Assembly (NCBI GenBank): GCA_012934845.2
Contig: WNNJ02000552.1
Location: 1-64,000, forward strand
Direction of reading: 5' to 3'
Length of the DNA stretch: 64,000 bases
From: Pomphorhynchus laevis
Lineage: Eukaryota; Acanthocephala; Palaeacanthocephala; Echinorhynchida; Pomphorhynchidae
Each line of letters starts with the position of its first letter. Position 1 is the stretch's first letter. The translations under genes were made by a program, and so were the position numbers. The notes beneath the pieces are model-generated. The model had not been told where the DNA came from. It ran no database searches and saw nothing but the letters and a program-made list of their open reading frames with translations. Positions 20,386-32,018 of this stretch are shown in pieces.

Positions 20386-21084
20386 AACCCATCTATACGG
20401 AGCAGTCTAGATCAAAACAGACCACCTCTCATGACCTAATTCGCTGGTGGATTGAGGAAGATTCGTTGCTCAGAAGGAGTTTTACTTTGATCCTATCAGA
20501 GCGGCCTTCTTTCAGGCAGCGATCCAACTCTTCCCTAAAATTGGTAATGGAAATTTGACCAAATTTAATTCCTACCTCTCACCGCAAGCTACCGTGTTGC
20601 TTTCGACTACCTATAAAGGTCGCATATACAACCCCACTCCAACAAAACTCAAGGTTCTGGCTTAAATGCTACACCTTCTCAATCTCTCTGTTTCTGCCAG
20701 ACAGACCCTTTCGAGTGAATACTGGAGCTCTAGATATAGGTTCCAGCTAAGCAGGGGTAGAGCGAGCCTTGCTCACCTTAACCCTTATCATTCAATCTTT
20801 TGAAAGATATTCAAGAAAGATGAGTTTGTCTCTTGAAGGGACAGAGCTGTGGGTTGGATTGAGAGCATTGCATTGACATAGTTTTGGGAGAGTCACTATC
20901 CCTACACCACTATGAAGCCACTAATTCTCGCAAACCAAACTCGTATTGGGGTGACTACCGGAGCAGGGACTTATTTGTTACAGATATCCTTAACTCTTAG
21001 GGTCCACTTCCGGGCACCTCCAAATCCGTCGCTCCACTATTTTCTCGGGTCCGTCAGCTTCTGACAGCCAATCAAAGACGATAA

Positions 21085-22074
21085 GTGTCTGTCACAATTC
21101 TTTTAGCCTCACCATCCGATGTAGCCGGCATCAATATAAGTCGTAGAATTTTTTTACCAAAACGTAATCCGGTCTCATGCCCTAAAGACCTGCGGCCCAT
21201 TTCGATTCAAAACTCACTAATCTCCATCTACGAAAAAGCGCTTGCGCGTAGAATTCGCGAGCATTTAAGTAGGCGTTACTTAATCCTACCGAGGTTTTAT
21301 GGTTTTCTCAAATGGCGCACGGTCTATATAGCAATAGGTAAAGTGCATCAGTTTTGTCGGGATAACAGTCATCAATTCGCTGTGGCTGTTTTCCTTGACT
21401 TTTCTGTTGCATTTGACCGCATCTTAATTCCCTTCGTTATCTCCTCTCTCAGGTCCCTCGGGCTGCCTGCAAGAGTTGTTAACAGGGTGGAGATATTGAT
21501 GTACTCTAAGCGAATCTTCTATGAAGACGACTCTGATGCGCGTCAGTTCAACCGTATTACGGGTGTGCTCCAATGATTCCCACTTTCTCCCATCTTATAT
21601 CTTGCTGCCTCCATTGTACTATTCAAGAATTTTAAACGAGATCAACATCTAGTGGTATACGCTGATGATACCACAGCCCTGTTCTCTGGATGCAGGTGCA
21701 ATGATGTAGCCTCGGACATCAGCGTTTCTTTATTCTTTCTTTATCAGCCGTTTCATCAGCCAATATCTAATATTATTCTCAACTCCTCTAAATCGCATGG
21801 TGTTGTCTTTCATGGCGCCCCTGCAACAAAGAAAATATTAAAGAGACTAGCACTCTCAGCTCTATCTTCCATATTGACTAATCAACCACTCCCTACCTTC
21901 ACAAAACGAGCAAAATACTTGAAGTTCACTGTTATGGTGAACTGGTCGGCGAATCCTGACCTACATATACTCAAACGTATCTTAAAGAAAGCTAGGTGGG
22001 CCCTAAAACGGGATCATCATCTGTCATTGAATGGAAAAACCCAAGTGCGCTTCTGGGGTACTTGGGCTATCTAG
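21085..22074 (+). pseudogene. LINE reverse transcriptase (I/Jockey-like)
   Basis: Block 21085-21576 has PKDLRPISIQNSLISIYEKAL, FYGFLKWRTVYIAI and VFLDFSVAFDRI (first catalytic Asp). Block 21652-22074 has VYADDTTALFSGC (intact YADD) and ILNSSKSHGVVFHG, plus KRAKYLKF. Two main blocks in different frames; the thumb runs into the 3' end. Confidence 0.75.
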
Positions 22075-22280
22075 GGATTAGTCTTATTTTCGAGAGGACG
22101 TGTCCCTAAAGCAAAGACTAAGGTTTCTCAAGCTCCTCATCTCGCGATTTTCGAGCATGGTCCGCCTCGTTTGGACTCTTCGGGGGGGGTGAAAGACCTC
22201 GGGTAGTTCAGTCGAAGAGCGGCGTGTTGGATTTGCTAGAGGGCTCAGATTCCGCTGGACCTGATGCCATAACAAAGTTA

Positions 22281-24480
22281 AAAGAAGAGAACAAATTTTT
22301 CAACGAATGACTGTTTTCTATTGTTTTTCTTATCTACATGTTTCGTTTTTAATTATTTTTTATCAATTGTTAGTTATTAAGAAAACCTTTATTATTATGA
22401 ATTTCAAGAACACAAATTTTAAGAGCTTAAACACACAGATATCTGATACAAAAAACATGAACGTCAGAGGATCAATCAATTATACTTTTCCAGCTATTTA
22501 TATGAAATAGAAACGACTTATTTCTTTCAAAAACGAAGACAAGGAGAAGCTTCCTCTAATCAAGAAAATGGTTAACTTAGTTACCTCAACTTCAGTAATT
22601 CCTATTGCTAAAAATCATTATTTTAATAAATTCCTTCGCGCTTTTTTTCAATTATTCTAACAGAGTTATCCTGAACTCAGATTGAAATGTCGGTAATTCG
22701 TACCGAATCTCATTTGTTAACACTGAAATTGCAAAAGAGTACCTGAATTATTTTAAAGATAAATTTTCAGTCAAATGTGGCACTGTTACATTCAAGCTAT
22801 TCAGGCTTCAATAAAGATTTTCAACATTTTATCTAATCTGAATGAGTCACATCTTTGTGAATTGGAAAAACTTTAGAATATAACCAACGATCGTTTCATC
22901 AAGTGTAAGGTTGACATCCCCTACCAATAGCATTTGAAAACACGCCTGAAGACAATGTAGGTATCCTTGTAAACTCCGCTTGTAACCCCTTCATGGACTG
23001 TAATCCGAAGTTCACATGTAGCAGTGACGACCTCACTTATCCCCACTGTAACCAGTGCCATTGCTGGGGCACCAGAGATCAAATAGCAATCATTAAAAAA
23101 CCTGTGGAATATGCTGGTCTGGTGAGGGCAATCATAAAGCGGAAGGTGGTCATGAAAATTCACGATACTCACACTGCGGTCAGAATCATCCAGTTTGATC
23201 ACGGAGGTGCTCTAAGTTTACAACATACGCGAAGTGGTACCTTAATCTAAACGGAGTTCCTCGCTTCTATAATAAAGGTGGAAATAGATTTAATTATGTT
23301 ATTACGACAGCTCCTAATCTAGGAGAAATCAAAAGTTCATTGATTTGAAAAATAAAAAACGACTTAGATTATGGAAGGCTTGATCTCCAAGCTTGTGGAA
23401 GTTTTTCTGACACATTCATCCACTGCTCAAGTTACTGCTGTCTTGAATAAAAGGTTGTTATCATCAAATGAAACAGTCGCACTGTTCTATTTGATAGGTG
23501 CAGCAGCAGTGACATGATTGTAATACTCCAAGCAAGGTAGGGCAAAGCGGTCCCTCTGTTGAGAATTGAGGATGGAAGGGCAACCTTCCTTCCCCTGGGC
23601 CTAATTAGAGGGTTTCACTTCCCTCTTTAGTGAAATCAACGCATGAAAAGTAGTCCCGAACTTTTACACTGAACCTCATTCAGTGGAACACGGTAGATGC
23701 TTCTACCCTAAGCCTTCTATATGGTCGAGATGCCGATGTTATAGTCCTTCAGGAGACTAGATCTAACCGGTCCCCCAGCATATTACTCGATATTTACCAA
23801 AGCATATAACAACCCACTTCACCCCGTATATCACCCATCCTCACTCCTCTTCTTCTCTAGATCTTCTAACCTTAGTTAAGAGTAACTCAAGATTTTCCCT
23901 CGTTTATAGTAATTTTCTGAAGATGATAGCAGTAGTTTGCGAAATATTAAAAACAATTTATTCTTTCCTTTGATCCAGCTCCGATAATTATTTATTTTTC
24001 ATCTTACTGAGCTATTCTTATCTTGTTTTGTCTTGTTTAGCAATAACACTCTGTAATAACTGTAAACGTTTCAGCATAGCCAATGTCTATATTCGGTCGA
24101 GAAAGATTCACAAAAACCGTACCTCCTGGATCGTATATTGGGTAGCAGTTATGGCATGCTACTTAGTGACTTTAACGACATAACTGGTCGTTGGATTAAA
24201 GCAGCACTTCGCAGAGCCAGGAACGAATATCCTATTCACAAACCACCGTTCCCCACGTTCCATTGCACAAAAACAAATTATCTTCTCGACATACTACTGC
24301 TACATGAAATATGGCTGTTAAAGCCCTTTTGTATTGAGCAGTCGCGCCAACAGCTGTCCACTTCGCACGACCGACTGTGTTGGCGGTTAGAGAATGATAC
24401 GTTGCTAAGAAGGATGTTCCACTTTGATTCAATCAGATTGGCCTTCTTGCAGGCAGCGACCGAATCTTCCATGTTATAGA
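22281..24480 (+). mobile_element. Second I/Jockey-like LINE copy, strongly decayed
   Basis: Parallel to the previous copy: an ORF1 part at about 22500-23300 including LTYPHCNQCHCWG, then an endonuclease part at about 23660-24480 with LNLIQWNTVDAST, DADVIVLQETRSN and LLSDFNDITGRW. No reverse transcriptase follows, so it is truncated at 24480. A decayed hammerhead-like segment (about 23923-23990) interrupts the endonuclease. Confidence 0.65.
23918..23992 (+). repeat. Decayed hammerhead-family tail
   Basis: TTTTCTGAAGATGATAGCAG...TTTGCGAAATATT followed by TTTGATCCAGCTCCGATAATTATT. This is the same tail as at 25650-25735 and 36820-36905, but with stem II disrupted. Confidence 0.55.
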
Positions 24481-24489
24481 AAATACGAG

Positions 24490-24746
24490 TCTGACCCTAT
24501 TTAATTCTCCGTCCGATTTTGTATGAAGACTTTTGGCTCGCATTAAAGTAGAACTCTTGACTGTTTTTGTTTTTATTTTCTCTATCTATGTTTATTATTA
24601 GTTACATGTTTATTTTTATGACCCTATTCAATTCACCGTCCGTTTTTACATGAAGACTTTTGGCTCTCATTAAGGTTGAACTTTTGATTGTTTTTGTTTT
24701 TATTTTCTCTATATCTGTTTAATATTAGTTACATGTTTCTTTTTAG
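24490..24746 (+). repeat. Tandem duplication, two units of about 127 bp
   Basis: Both units run from GACCCTATTYAATTC through ATGAAGACTTTTGGCTC and GTTTTTATTTTCTCTAT to AGTTACATGTTT. Similarity is high but not perfect. Confidence 0.85.
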
Positions 24747-24764
24747 TAAAAGAATCTATAATTA

Positions 24765-25580
24765 TTTTTGGGCCTTTATTTAATCCACCGGAAGTTTCTC
24801 CAACATATTGGCTTCCGCATATCTGTCATTCAAGCACAATCACAATGTTTTGGCTTTTACATGTTTCGCTCCTATCGTTGTTGAAGTCGTAATGTCTTGA
24901 CAAGTTAAACATCTCTTATCATTGCAAGGCTGATATCCTAAATCATTATTGCTTTTTGCCAGATTCGTGGTAAATATCGATCTTACAATAGTCTTGTACT
25001 CCTTGTGGTACACGAAATTCATTTCGTGTTGTTGTAGCAGAAATACATAAATATTTCGCTATCTTCATTTAAATGTCCGCTCTAATATTTAACAAACAGG
25101 ATTCCATTCAAATGCAACATATTTCAAAGCCTTCTTAATACTATCCTCGTTTTTTAAGAACAAATTTTCTCTTGTCTAATATCATGCTCGATTTATAGCT
25201 GCTTGTATTTAACGCCATTTGTATCCTCGGTTAAGAAATCTTTCTCTTAGTCTTTTAAATTTTGTGAAAAATCTACTTTTCTCCGAGCGTATTTTCTTAG
25301 CTCACAAGACTTCATTGAATGTTATGTTTTGTTTTACATATGATGAATAGCAACTTGAAGTGTGCAAATATACATGCATCCATGTAGATTTGTGTTACAT
25401 CCTAGTACACAGCCTCATGTTTTCCCTTTTAAACAACTCATCGAAAAAGTGAATACCTTCAGTGGAGGTCTGTTCAATAGTAAATTTTAATGGACTAGCA
25501 TTGCTTAGCTTATAAGTCAATTATTCTAATTTATCTCTGCTACCCTTCTAAATGAGGAATATATAATCCACATATTATAC
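24765..25580 (-). mobile_element. Penelope-like element fragment (RT end, zinc motif, start of GIY-YIG)
   Basis: Minus-strand pieces in order: SPLKFTIEQ, EGIHFFDELFKRE, HKSTWMHVYLHTSS and YVKQNITFNE (reverse transcriptase palm/thumb, about 25530-25320); YQPCNDKRCLTCQDI (25022-24840, the cysteine motif before the nuclease); and QYVGETSGGLNK (about 24810-24770), the first strand of a GIY-YIG nuclease. This is the canonical PLE order. Truncated at both ends and broken in frame. Confidence 0.7.
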
Positions 25581-25645
25581 GTACATACATGGTCGTGTAG
25601 AGTTATTATCGCTTTATAATAATAAAGATCAAAAATTGTAAAATG

Positions 25646-25735
25646 TAATTTTGCTGAAGATGCTAACAGTATAGTTAGCGAAATATCAAAAATAATTTCC
25701 CATTTATTTTGATCCAGCTCCATTAATTATTTATC
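25646..25735 (+). ncRNA. Hammerhead-type ribozyme motif with family tail
   Basis: CTGAAGA (25654-25660), one extra T, a perfect six-base stem II GCTAAC/GTTAGC (25662-25667 with 25674-25679), then GAAA (25680-25683) and TATC. TTTTG before the core can pair with CAAAA after it (stem I). The tail TTTTGATCCAGCTCCA recurs at 23.9 and 36.9 kb. The best-preserved core of this sub-family. Confidence 0.7.
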
Positions 25736-26040
25736 AATAAAATGGCCCATTATCAAATATTTAAAATTATTAAAGTATTATTATAAATAAATTTAAACTA
25801 TCAAATGAAAAGTGTTACGGATATACAATAATATCTGTGTTAGAATAATATATTACACTAGGTAATCAAATTATATTAAAGAAAATCCACTACTAGCATG
25901 TATTTTGCTCCGCTTCTATGTTGGGTCTAGGAATATGAGCCGAAACCTAATAACATAGAAGTTCCTCGTGATAACATCTAATATTAATTCTAATACATGA
26001 TATATTATCTATTAATTAGTAGCAAAATTTTTTATAGTAA
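25736..26040 (+). repeat. YIDD-type PLE-like 3' segment with pseudoknot (copy c)
   Basis: The structured part is at 25880-25970: P1 GCTC (25907-25910) with GAGC (25937-25940), and P2 CTTCTATG (25913-25920) with CATAGAAG (25954-25961). Compared with copy a, both helices have paired base changes that keep the stems. The AT tail after it is diverged. Confidence 0.6.
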
Positions 26041-26689
26041 ATCTAAAATGTAGAAAATTTTATGAATAACGTGTTTACATTTATTGCATTAAGTAATTTA
26101 ATATTTATTAAATAATTAAATATTTATTATATTTAATAATTTTAATATATGAAGATAAATATAATTAGATAAAAATTAAACACCTAAACCATTATTATAA
26201 CATTTTTGCAATATATTAACATATTATACTACAAGTTTATAGCATTACTCATTGTGTCGATATTTCGAACCTATCGCTCAGAGAATATTACTACAACCGG
26301 CAATGAAATTGAAACCGATATTGGGAACTTACAACTTAAAGAATAGCGTGACGGCAATGAAATTCTAAACTTGATATTCAATAGAATAATTAAATTTATT
26401 CATCTTGTATAAATATTAGATATGATTATATTGTTTTTGTAAGATTATAAGATTACACATTAAATATTATATTTTCACATGCAATCTAGCAATAATTCCC
26501 AATCAATTACAGTAAGCAAATTGTTTTAGTATTAGCTATCAAGTCTTTGTAAAGGTAACATTCAATCAGCAAAATACGATAATACTTTTATAAATTATTA
26601 AATTAACAGAACAACATTAAGCAATCCTAATTTATTTGTTATCTCGTTAACTCTTGGTCAGTATTTTCAGAAAACTTCAAATATTATAA
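26041..26689. other. AT-rich spacer, no gene seen
   Basis: I see no coding frame, repeat end or structured RNA here. Confidence 0.5.
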
Positions 26690-26872
26690 AACGAAACACT
26701 AAAAACAAAGCATATTATTAAATTTTGATTTAGCATTATTATGTTTTGTTTATTTTATAATTATATTAAAAATATTAAAAACAAAACATATTATTAAATT
26801 TTGATTTAGCATTATTATGTTTTGTTTACTTTATTATTATATTAAATACGTAGCCTCAGTTAGCTTATTTGA
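26690..26872 (+). repeat. YIDD-type PLE-like tail with 77-bp internal duplication
   Basis: The segment TTAAATTTTGATTTAGCATTATTATG... is present twice in tandem (period about 77), then ends ACGTAGCCTCAGTTAGCTTATTT, a slightly diverged family terminus. Confidence 0.7.
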
Positions 26873-27086
26873 TAATTGTATATACAGATATATAATTAAA
26901 TTAAACAGCAATATTTTTCCGATTGTTTTGTTTCCTCTTTATTTTCGATCATCTTTCGCACTGAGCTGCTAACATAAAAGAAATTTATACATTTGCTCAG
27001 CAAACGTTAAAACGAAATTAAGACAATTATAATCTTTTAATACGGACAGTGAATTTACAGTGAGCGCTTTTTATGAAAGAACCTTT

Positions 27087-27270
27087 TTTTTATACATACG
27101 GTTATGCTGTCAAATAGCGGTTAATGTTTCATCAGTAAAGTTAGCGGTTAACGTTTCATCAGTGAATTGACTGCAGCTTTGCATTCGCCAGCATTTGAGA
27201 ACAATGAATTATGACGAGACATAACAATACCATTAACAACGCATCCAGAAACAATTACATCGATTTAACA
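27087..27270 (-). repeat. LTR (3' LTR of the minus-strand element)
   Basis: 184 bp, near-identical to 30741-30924. Contains the internally repeated AGCGGTTAAYGTTTCATC. Confidence 0.85.
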
Positions 27271-27301
27271 CCTCCGCCTGATCTTCCAATCACGAAAATA
27301 A

Positions 27302-29578
27302 TTAACCAGTCGAACTTGCGGTAGGAGTATTATTATCAGATGGACATCTACGTAAATGCGAAATATGATGTGGAACTCCATCAACATTTATACTTGTGTT
27401 ACTATTGATTCCAGTGACGTTCCCTTGGATCCAGGGTTTATCACACCTACAGACTGCTGGTCGCATAAAAACTTGATCTCCAGTAGAAAATTCCGATACA
27501 GATGACGACGACTCTCTATTCTCAATACGCTCCCATGGTAGTTTTGATTTATATTTATATATCTGATTGTGCGGAATTGATGAATCACATAAGCCTTCTT
27601 TTGGCGAAGAATTATACCAATAAATTGCCTCCTCAGTGGTAATGTTACTTCTAGCCACGATTCGCTTAATAGTCCGGTGCGATCTTTCGACTATTCCGTT
27701 GCCACACGGTCTGTTAGCGCACCTGTATATTATATGTACGCCCCATAATGCACACCAATGAGAAAGGGTTTCCGATCTAAAGGCCCTTGCGTTGTCCATC
27801 AATATCTCCGCAGGTGGACCACGTTCAAAAAATATCGTTTGCAGCGCTCTAGTAATTTCGTTCACCGTGCCTTCTTTCAACTTTTTCCAAATCATGAATC
27901 GAGATGGACCACAATCAATGCACGACAAATAGAGCGATCCCTTCACATGCACAGTATCGATTGATAACCTTGACCAATTTTTATTCACTCCTAATTGACC
28001 TGTGTCCCAACGTATTGGATGAGGATCAATTCGCTGACACTGAGTGCAGTTTTTGATATATTCGGCGACATTATGCCTACTAACCACCGAATTCGGATAT
28101 TTTCGATTGATAAAATATATGGTTCTTTCAACTCCAAAATGATGTCGATTATGGACTGATTCGATTATCTTATTCGTATCTTGAGTAGACATATCAACAG
28201 AGACTGCAATGTTTGCGGATGAATTGTTTTTTAAATATTGTAACCAATTCTTTGGTACTCTTGTTAAATGGTCCGCTTTGTTTTGCGACGATGGAATAAG
28301 CTTCACTGTAATCGAAAGGCTAAATTCTGTTTGAACCTCTTTGAGCATCCGTAATCTTCGCTTTATAAGCATGTCCGAGAGTCCTTTCACACAAACATTC
28401 CTTTCGTCATAAAGAGTAGAACATATCCAGCTGTACACCGTGGCTGAATCTGTATAAAGGGTAATGTTCTTTAGATTCCAATGGATTGATAAATTCAGAC
28501 CCCGTATACATGCGTTGAGTTCCGCCATGTTGATGTGGTGTGGATCGTCTTTTGGTCTTAACCATGATGCGTCCTCTGCGATGATCCCATCAACCTCGAT
28601 TACAACTCCCTCGGCAATACTGCTAGCGTCTGCCCATACACTTCCTGTATCACCAGGTGGTACTGCCCATCGACCTCGTGCTGGATCCTCCATGGACATT
28701 TTTGATTTTATTTCTTGAATAGATTTCCATATATTCTCCTGAACAGGTTCATCTAAATGTCCGCCGGTGAGTCGTTTCAGAAAACTACAGCAAGGTCTCA
28801 ACCATCCAGCGATGGGATAGTGTCCAATTAATTTTCCAGTTAATGAAAACAATTGTCGTCGCGTTGGAAGACTTTCAGGCCAGCTGATTTCTAATACTCG
28901 TGACCAATTCAACCCTGTTGGTAGACTTTGAATTCTTAATCCAAGCACATTTGACTCACGAATATCCACAGGCTGTTTTGCTTCTAATCCGAATTTTGCA
29001 AGAAGCTTCAATACGTTGTCATTTGCAATTTTAGTATTGTCGACAATGATATCGTCCAAATAACTATCTGTGGACTGAGCTACTAGCATATCCTTGCTGA
29101 GGACAAAATGTACAATAGCTTTAAGTATTCGCGGTGCAATGTTAAGTCCAAAACCCAATCTCGTAAGTACATATCGCTTGTTTCTATAAACGACCACCTG
29201 ATACGGCCATAGAGATTCGTCGACATGAATTTGTAGATATGCGCGCCGAAGATCAATTAATGACAAACGATCTCCCCACCTCCGCCAATTCCTTAGCTTT
29301 GAGATACAGACGTCAGAATCTGCAGTATGGCTGGATATATACGAGTTAAGTAGTCTGAAATCCATAACTGGACGTACTTTATTTTTGCTTTCTTGAGCAA
29401 CCGCTAACAATGGAATCACTGCTTCAGCTTCCCCATTGTATTCTTTAAGCCATCCATTAGTAATCCAGGTCTCAATCTCTGCCTCGTATTGAGATCTTAA
29501 TGTAGGATTGACATGATATTCAGTTACACTATTATGAATAAATGCCGGTGTGCCAGTTAGCCATTTCCATTTTACCAA
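27302..29578 (-). CDS. LTR retrotransposon pol: RT, RNase H, integrase
   Basis: 758-residue open frame. The reverse transcriptase covers roughly the first 240 residues (KVRPVMDFRLLN, LSLIDLRRAYLQIHV, LTRLGFGLNIAPRI, SYLDDIIV). The RNase H follows (SVWADASSIAEG, MAELNACIRG, TLYTDSATVYSW). The integrase zinc site is HNRHHFGVERT...CTQCQ, and its core has D in LSIDTVHV, D in ILMDNARAF and E in GNGIVERSHR. A C-terminal domain with DQVFMRP and VTGINSNTSINVDG follows. The order RT-RNase H-integrase is Ty3/gypsy-like. It overlaps the end of the protease frame by a few bases. Treated as part of a fossil element. Confidence 0.85.
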   Translation of the reverse strand: MVKWKWLTGTPAFIHNSVTEYHVNPTLRSQYEAEIETWITNGWLKEYNGEAEAVIPLLAVAQESKNKVRPVMDFRLLNSYISSHTADSDVCISKLRNWRRWGDRLSLIDLRRAYLQIHVDESLWPYQVVVYRNKRYVLTRLGFGLNIAPRILKAIVHFVLSKDMLVAQSTDSYLDDIIVDNTKIANDNVLKLLAKFGLEAKQPVDIRESNVLGLRIQSLPTGLNWSRVLEISWPESLPTRRQLFSLTGKLIGHYPIAGWLRPCCSFLKRLTGGHLDEPVQENIWKSIQEIKSKMSMEDPARGRWAVPPGDTGSVWADASSIAEGVVIEVDGIIAEDASWLRPKDDPHHINMAELNACIRGLNLSIHWNLKNITLYTDSATVYSWICSTLYDERNVCVKGLSDMLIKRRLRMLKEVQTEFSLSITVKLIPSSQNKADHLTRVPKNWLQYLKNNSSANIAVSVDMSTQDTNKIIESVHNRHHFGVERTIYFINRKYPNSVVSRHNVAEYIKNCTQCQRIDPHPIRWDTGQLGVNKNWSRLSIDTVHVKGSLYLSCIDCGPSRFMIWKKLKEGTVNEITRALQTIFFERGPPAEILMDNARAFRSETLSHWCALWGVHIIYRCANRPCGNGIVERSHRTIKRIVARSNITTEEAIYWYNSSPKEGLCDSSIPHNQIYKYKSKLPWERIENRESSSSVSEFSTGDQVFMRPAVCRCDKPWIQGNVTGINSNTSINVDGVPHHISHLRRCPSDNNTPTASSTG

Positions 29579-30033
29579 CCAAAAGTTTGCATACTAACAG
29601 GATAACTCGAAGGAAACTTCACATCTCCGTTATCATTAATAGAAACACCTCCAATCTTTTTGATCACATCCATTCCCAACAACATCTGATATGGACCACC
29701 AATATCTGAAGATAGGCACGGTATATTCACCGATCTCGTTTCGATAGAAATTTCCATTTGTCCGGTTTCATAACATTTCACCGCATTTCCGTTCATCATT
29801 GTGACCCACGTGGCGCCATTAACATCCGGGAAAGGATGTTTAAATATATCTGTAACAAGTCGACGCGACACAATACTTCTCGAACAACCAGTATCAACAA
29901 GTGCGACCGCAAGACGCCCATTTATTGTCACGTTAATTGTAGGTAGTGCATCATCAGAGGGACAGGGAAGACCAGCAGCACTTAATACTGTGCCTCCCCA
30001 TCGATGTTTTTTGAATGTTCCTTGTTTGGGCAC
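29572..30033 (-). CDS. LTR retrotransposon protease region
   Basis: 153 residues with a retropepsin active site ALVDTGCSRSIVS and the second-strand motif LLGMDVIKKIGG. Upstream of it on the minus strand (about 30150-30040) lie two CCHC knuckles (CFRCGKSGHIARYC and CYICDDPGHLAPQC), the end of gag. Protein would mature the gag and pol products. Part of the fossil element. Confidence 0.75.
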   Translation of the reverse strand: MPKQGTFKKHRWGGTVLSAAGLPCPSDDALPTINVTINGRLAVALVDTGCSRSIVSRRLVTDIFKHPFPDVNGATWVTMMNGNAVKCYETGQMEISIETRSVNIPCLSSDIGGPYQMLLGMDVIKKIGGVSINDNGDVKFPSSYPVSMQTFGW

Positions 30034-30281
30034 TGAGGTGCCAGATGTCCAGGATCGTCACAAATATAGCACCGTCGCTCCTTGAAATGTGTACAATAAC
30101 GCGCTATATGTCCTGATTTACCACAACGGAAACATGTGACATCTTTACGTTGATGCGAGCGCAGTGCTCTTGGTTCAATATGCTTGCGAGAATGTGTAGT
30201 TGTAAGAAAACAGGACCCAGCAGACGTATTGGCAGTTGTTATAAGCGTACGTGCTCGGCATAATATATCCGATAATTTCAG

Positions 30282-30524
30282 ATTCTTTGACGAACCGGCG
30301 TATGCGATTTATAGAAATTTGTCAGCGGAACAAAAATCCGATTATTCTCAACTCAAAGCGGCCTTGCTGCGAGCATTTGGTACTACAGATTTTGATGCCT
30401 TTACGAAATATAATAATCGAGAGTACCAAATGCTCGCAGCAAGGCCGCTTTGAGTTGAGAATAATCGGATTTTTGTTCCGCTGACAAATTTCTATAAATC
30501 GCATACGCCGGTTCGTCAAAGAAT
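30282..30524. repeat. 103-bp inverted repeat inside the LTR element
   Basis: Arm 30282-30384 is the reverse complement of arm 30422-30524, around a 37-base spacer. The arm encodes a gag-like stretch (EPAYAIYRNLSAEQKSDYSQ). Such a foldback probably arose by template switching during reverse transcription. Confidence 0.9.
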
Positions 30525-30740
30525 AGAGGAATAAACTTTTCGAGCTTTTTAACAGCTTGCAAGTCTGCGATCATCTCCGCCCGCTCCAACCATGCTCCAA
30601 AATCGCAATCTCCGTTAAACGGTTTAATAAGGTCTCCAAAGCGCACTTTATCCATAAGCCGAAATAGCTTGTTAAATGAGCAAAGACAAAATTTAACAAT
30701 CGACGTTTTTTACTACTGCAAAACGACGGAACAAAATAAG

Positions 30741-30924
30741 TTTTTATACATACGGTTATGCTGTCAAATAGCGGTTAATGTTTCATCAGTAAAGTTAGCG
30801 GTTAACGTTTCATCGGTGAATTGACTGCAGCTTTGCATTCGCCAGCATTTGAGAACAATGAATTATGACGAGACATAACAATACCATTAACAACGCATCC
30901 AGAAACAATTACATCGATTTAACA
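30741..30924 (-). repeat. LTR (5' LTR of the minus-strand element)
   Basis: 184 bp, near-identical to 27087-27270. Confidence 0.85.
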
Positions 30925-32018
30925 ACATTTTAATAAATAATCTTTTTATTAATAAATCTTTAATATTTTAAAAGATGCTTTTATTAAAGAATCTTTTATA
31001 CTTTTTAATATTAAAACCCTTAGATTGAAATAATTAAAACCATTAAAGTAAGATCAGCATAATTTAAGTAATTAAATATATAAAATTATAAAGAAAATAA
31101 AGTTAAAGATAAAAATTTATTATAATTCAAGTTTAGGTTACAGTCGAGTTTATTATTTAACATTAAATAAGTTTGATAAATAAAATAGTATTTCTAAATA
31201 ATTATGAAAATATATAGTTATTCCTAGATACTATATATGTTCTAGATAAATAAATTTTATGATTTAAATATGCAAAATGATAGCTGTTAGCCCTATCATA
31301 CAAATAATGCATCATGATAACTCATATCAAGAATTGATGAAAAAGGCTATTTGACATTTGTGGATAAGGCTTTTTTATAGATGCGATCAAAAATACTTTG
31401 CCAGAAATGAGCAATGTGACTTCTGTATTGACCTTTTTAATTTTACTAAGTAATATTTATGTTGAAATTAACAATTTGTGCTTAGAACATTAATACTTTT
31501 AAGCTTGTAGAGGTTTTATGCAAATGCAAGACGAAATAATAATAAGAAGAAGCAAATTAGAAAGTCATTTTATTGAAAAAGAGCATTTTCAAGGTATCAT
31601 TTTTCGTAAGCGTATTTTCTGTTTAAATTCACATCAGGATGAATTACGATGCTTTCCAAATCCAAACTACCACTTCTTATCGAATGACTAATTGTCTACT
31701 ATTGAAAAGGTAAGAGTGTAATTCATAAAGTAAAAAATAAAAGTAAAATAAGAACTTATAAAAGGCACTGACGTACAAAGCATATTTTGACCGGATATGA
31801 ATTACTTTATTACAATATAAAATTGACTGACTAAAGCGATAAAGTTACTTGAGAAGGAACTTATTAAAGAGATGTCGACTTTGAAATACTCAGCGTCGTT
31901 TACATATATGAAAATGTTTAAACACAATGAATAGTACTACATTTACCGATTAGCAACCTTTTTAATAATTCAACAACTAAGCTGTTTGTTTTGATACTAT
32001 CACTTCAACCAAAAGAAA
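30925..32018. other. Upstream region of the KLF gene, no other gene seen
   Basis: AT-rich, with no repeat ends recognised. It presumably holds the promoter and 5' leader of the zinc-finger gene, but I see no specific sites that I would name. Confidence 0.4.

Larger units (their letters stand above)
18441..22280 (+). mobile_element. I/Jockey-like LINE, decayed, nearly complete
   Basis: Order on the plus strand: an ORF1 region with CCHC zinc knuckles (about 19130-19290), an endonuclease (19808-20385), a reverse transcriptase (21085-22074) and a GC-rich 3' end. Two-ORF LINEs with knuckle-bearing ORF1 and an apurinic-type endonuclease belong to the I/R1/Jockey side of the tree; the clade is not certain. 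Many stops and shifts. A second, more decayed copy follows immediately. Confidence 0.75.
27087..30924 (-). mobile_element. LTR retrotransposon, Ty3/gypsy-like, short LTRs
   Basis: Fossil element of 3.8 kb on the minus strand. Two 184-bp direct repeats (27087-27270 and 30741-30924) differ at only one position that I can see, so the insertion is young. On the minus strand the LTR starts TGTTAAATCG, and a purine-rich tract (GGCGGAGG) precedes the 3' LTR. Flanks ACCTTT and ACATTT may be an imperfect target duplication. Parts in order: two CCHC knuckles (about 30150-30040), protease (29572-30033), then RT, RNase H and integrase in one long frame (27302-29578). Most of gag is missing and the gag region carries a 103-bp inverted repeat, so the copy looks incomplete, with one or two major breaks, although pol is long and open. 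Confidence 0.85.
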
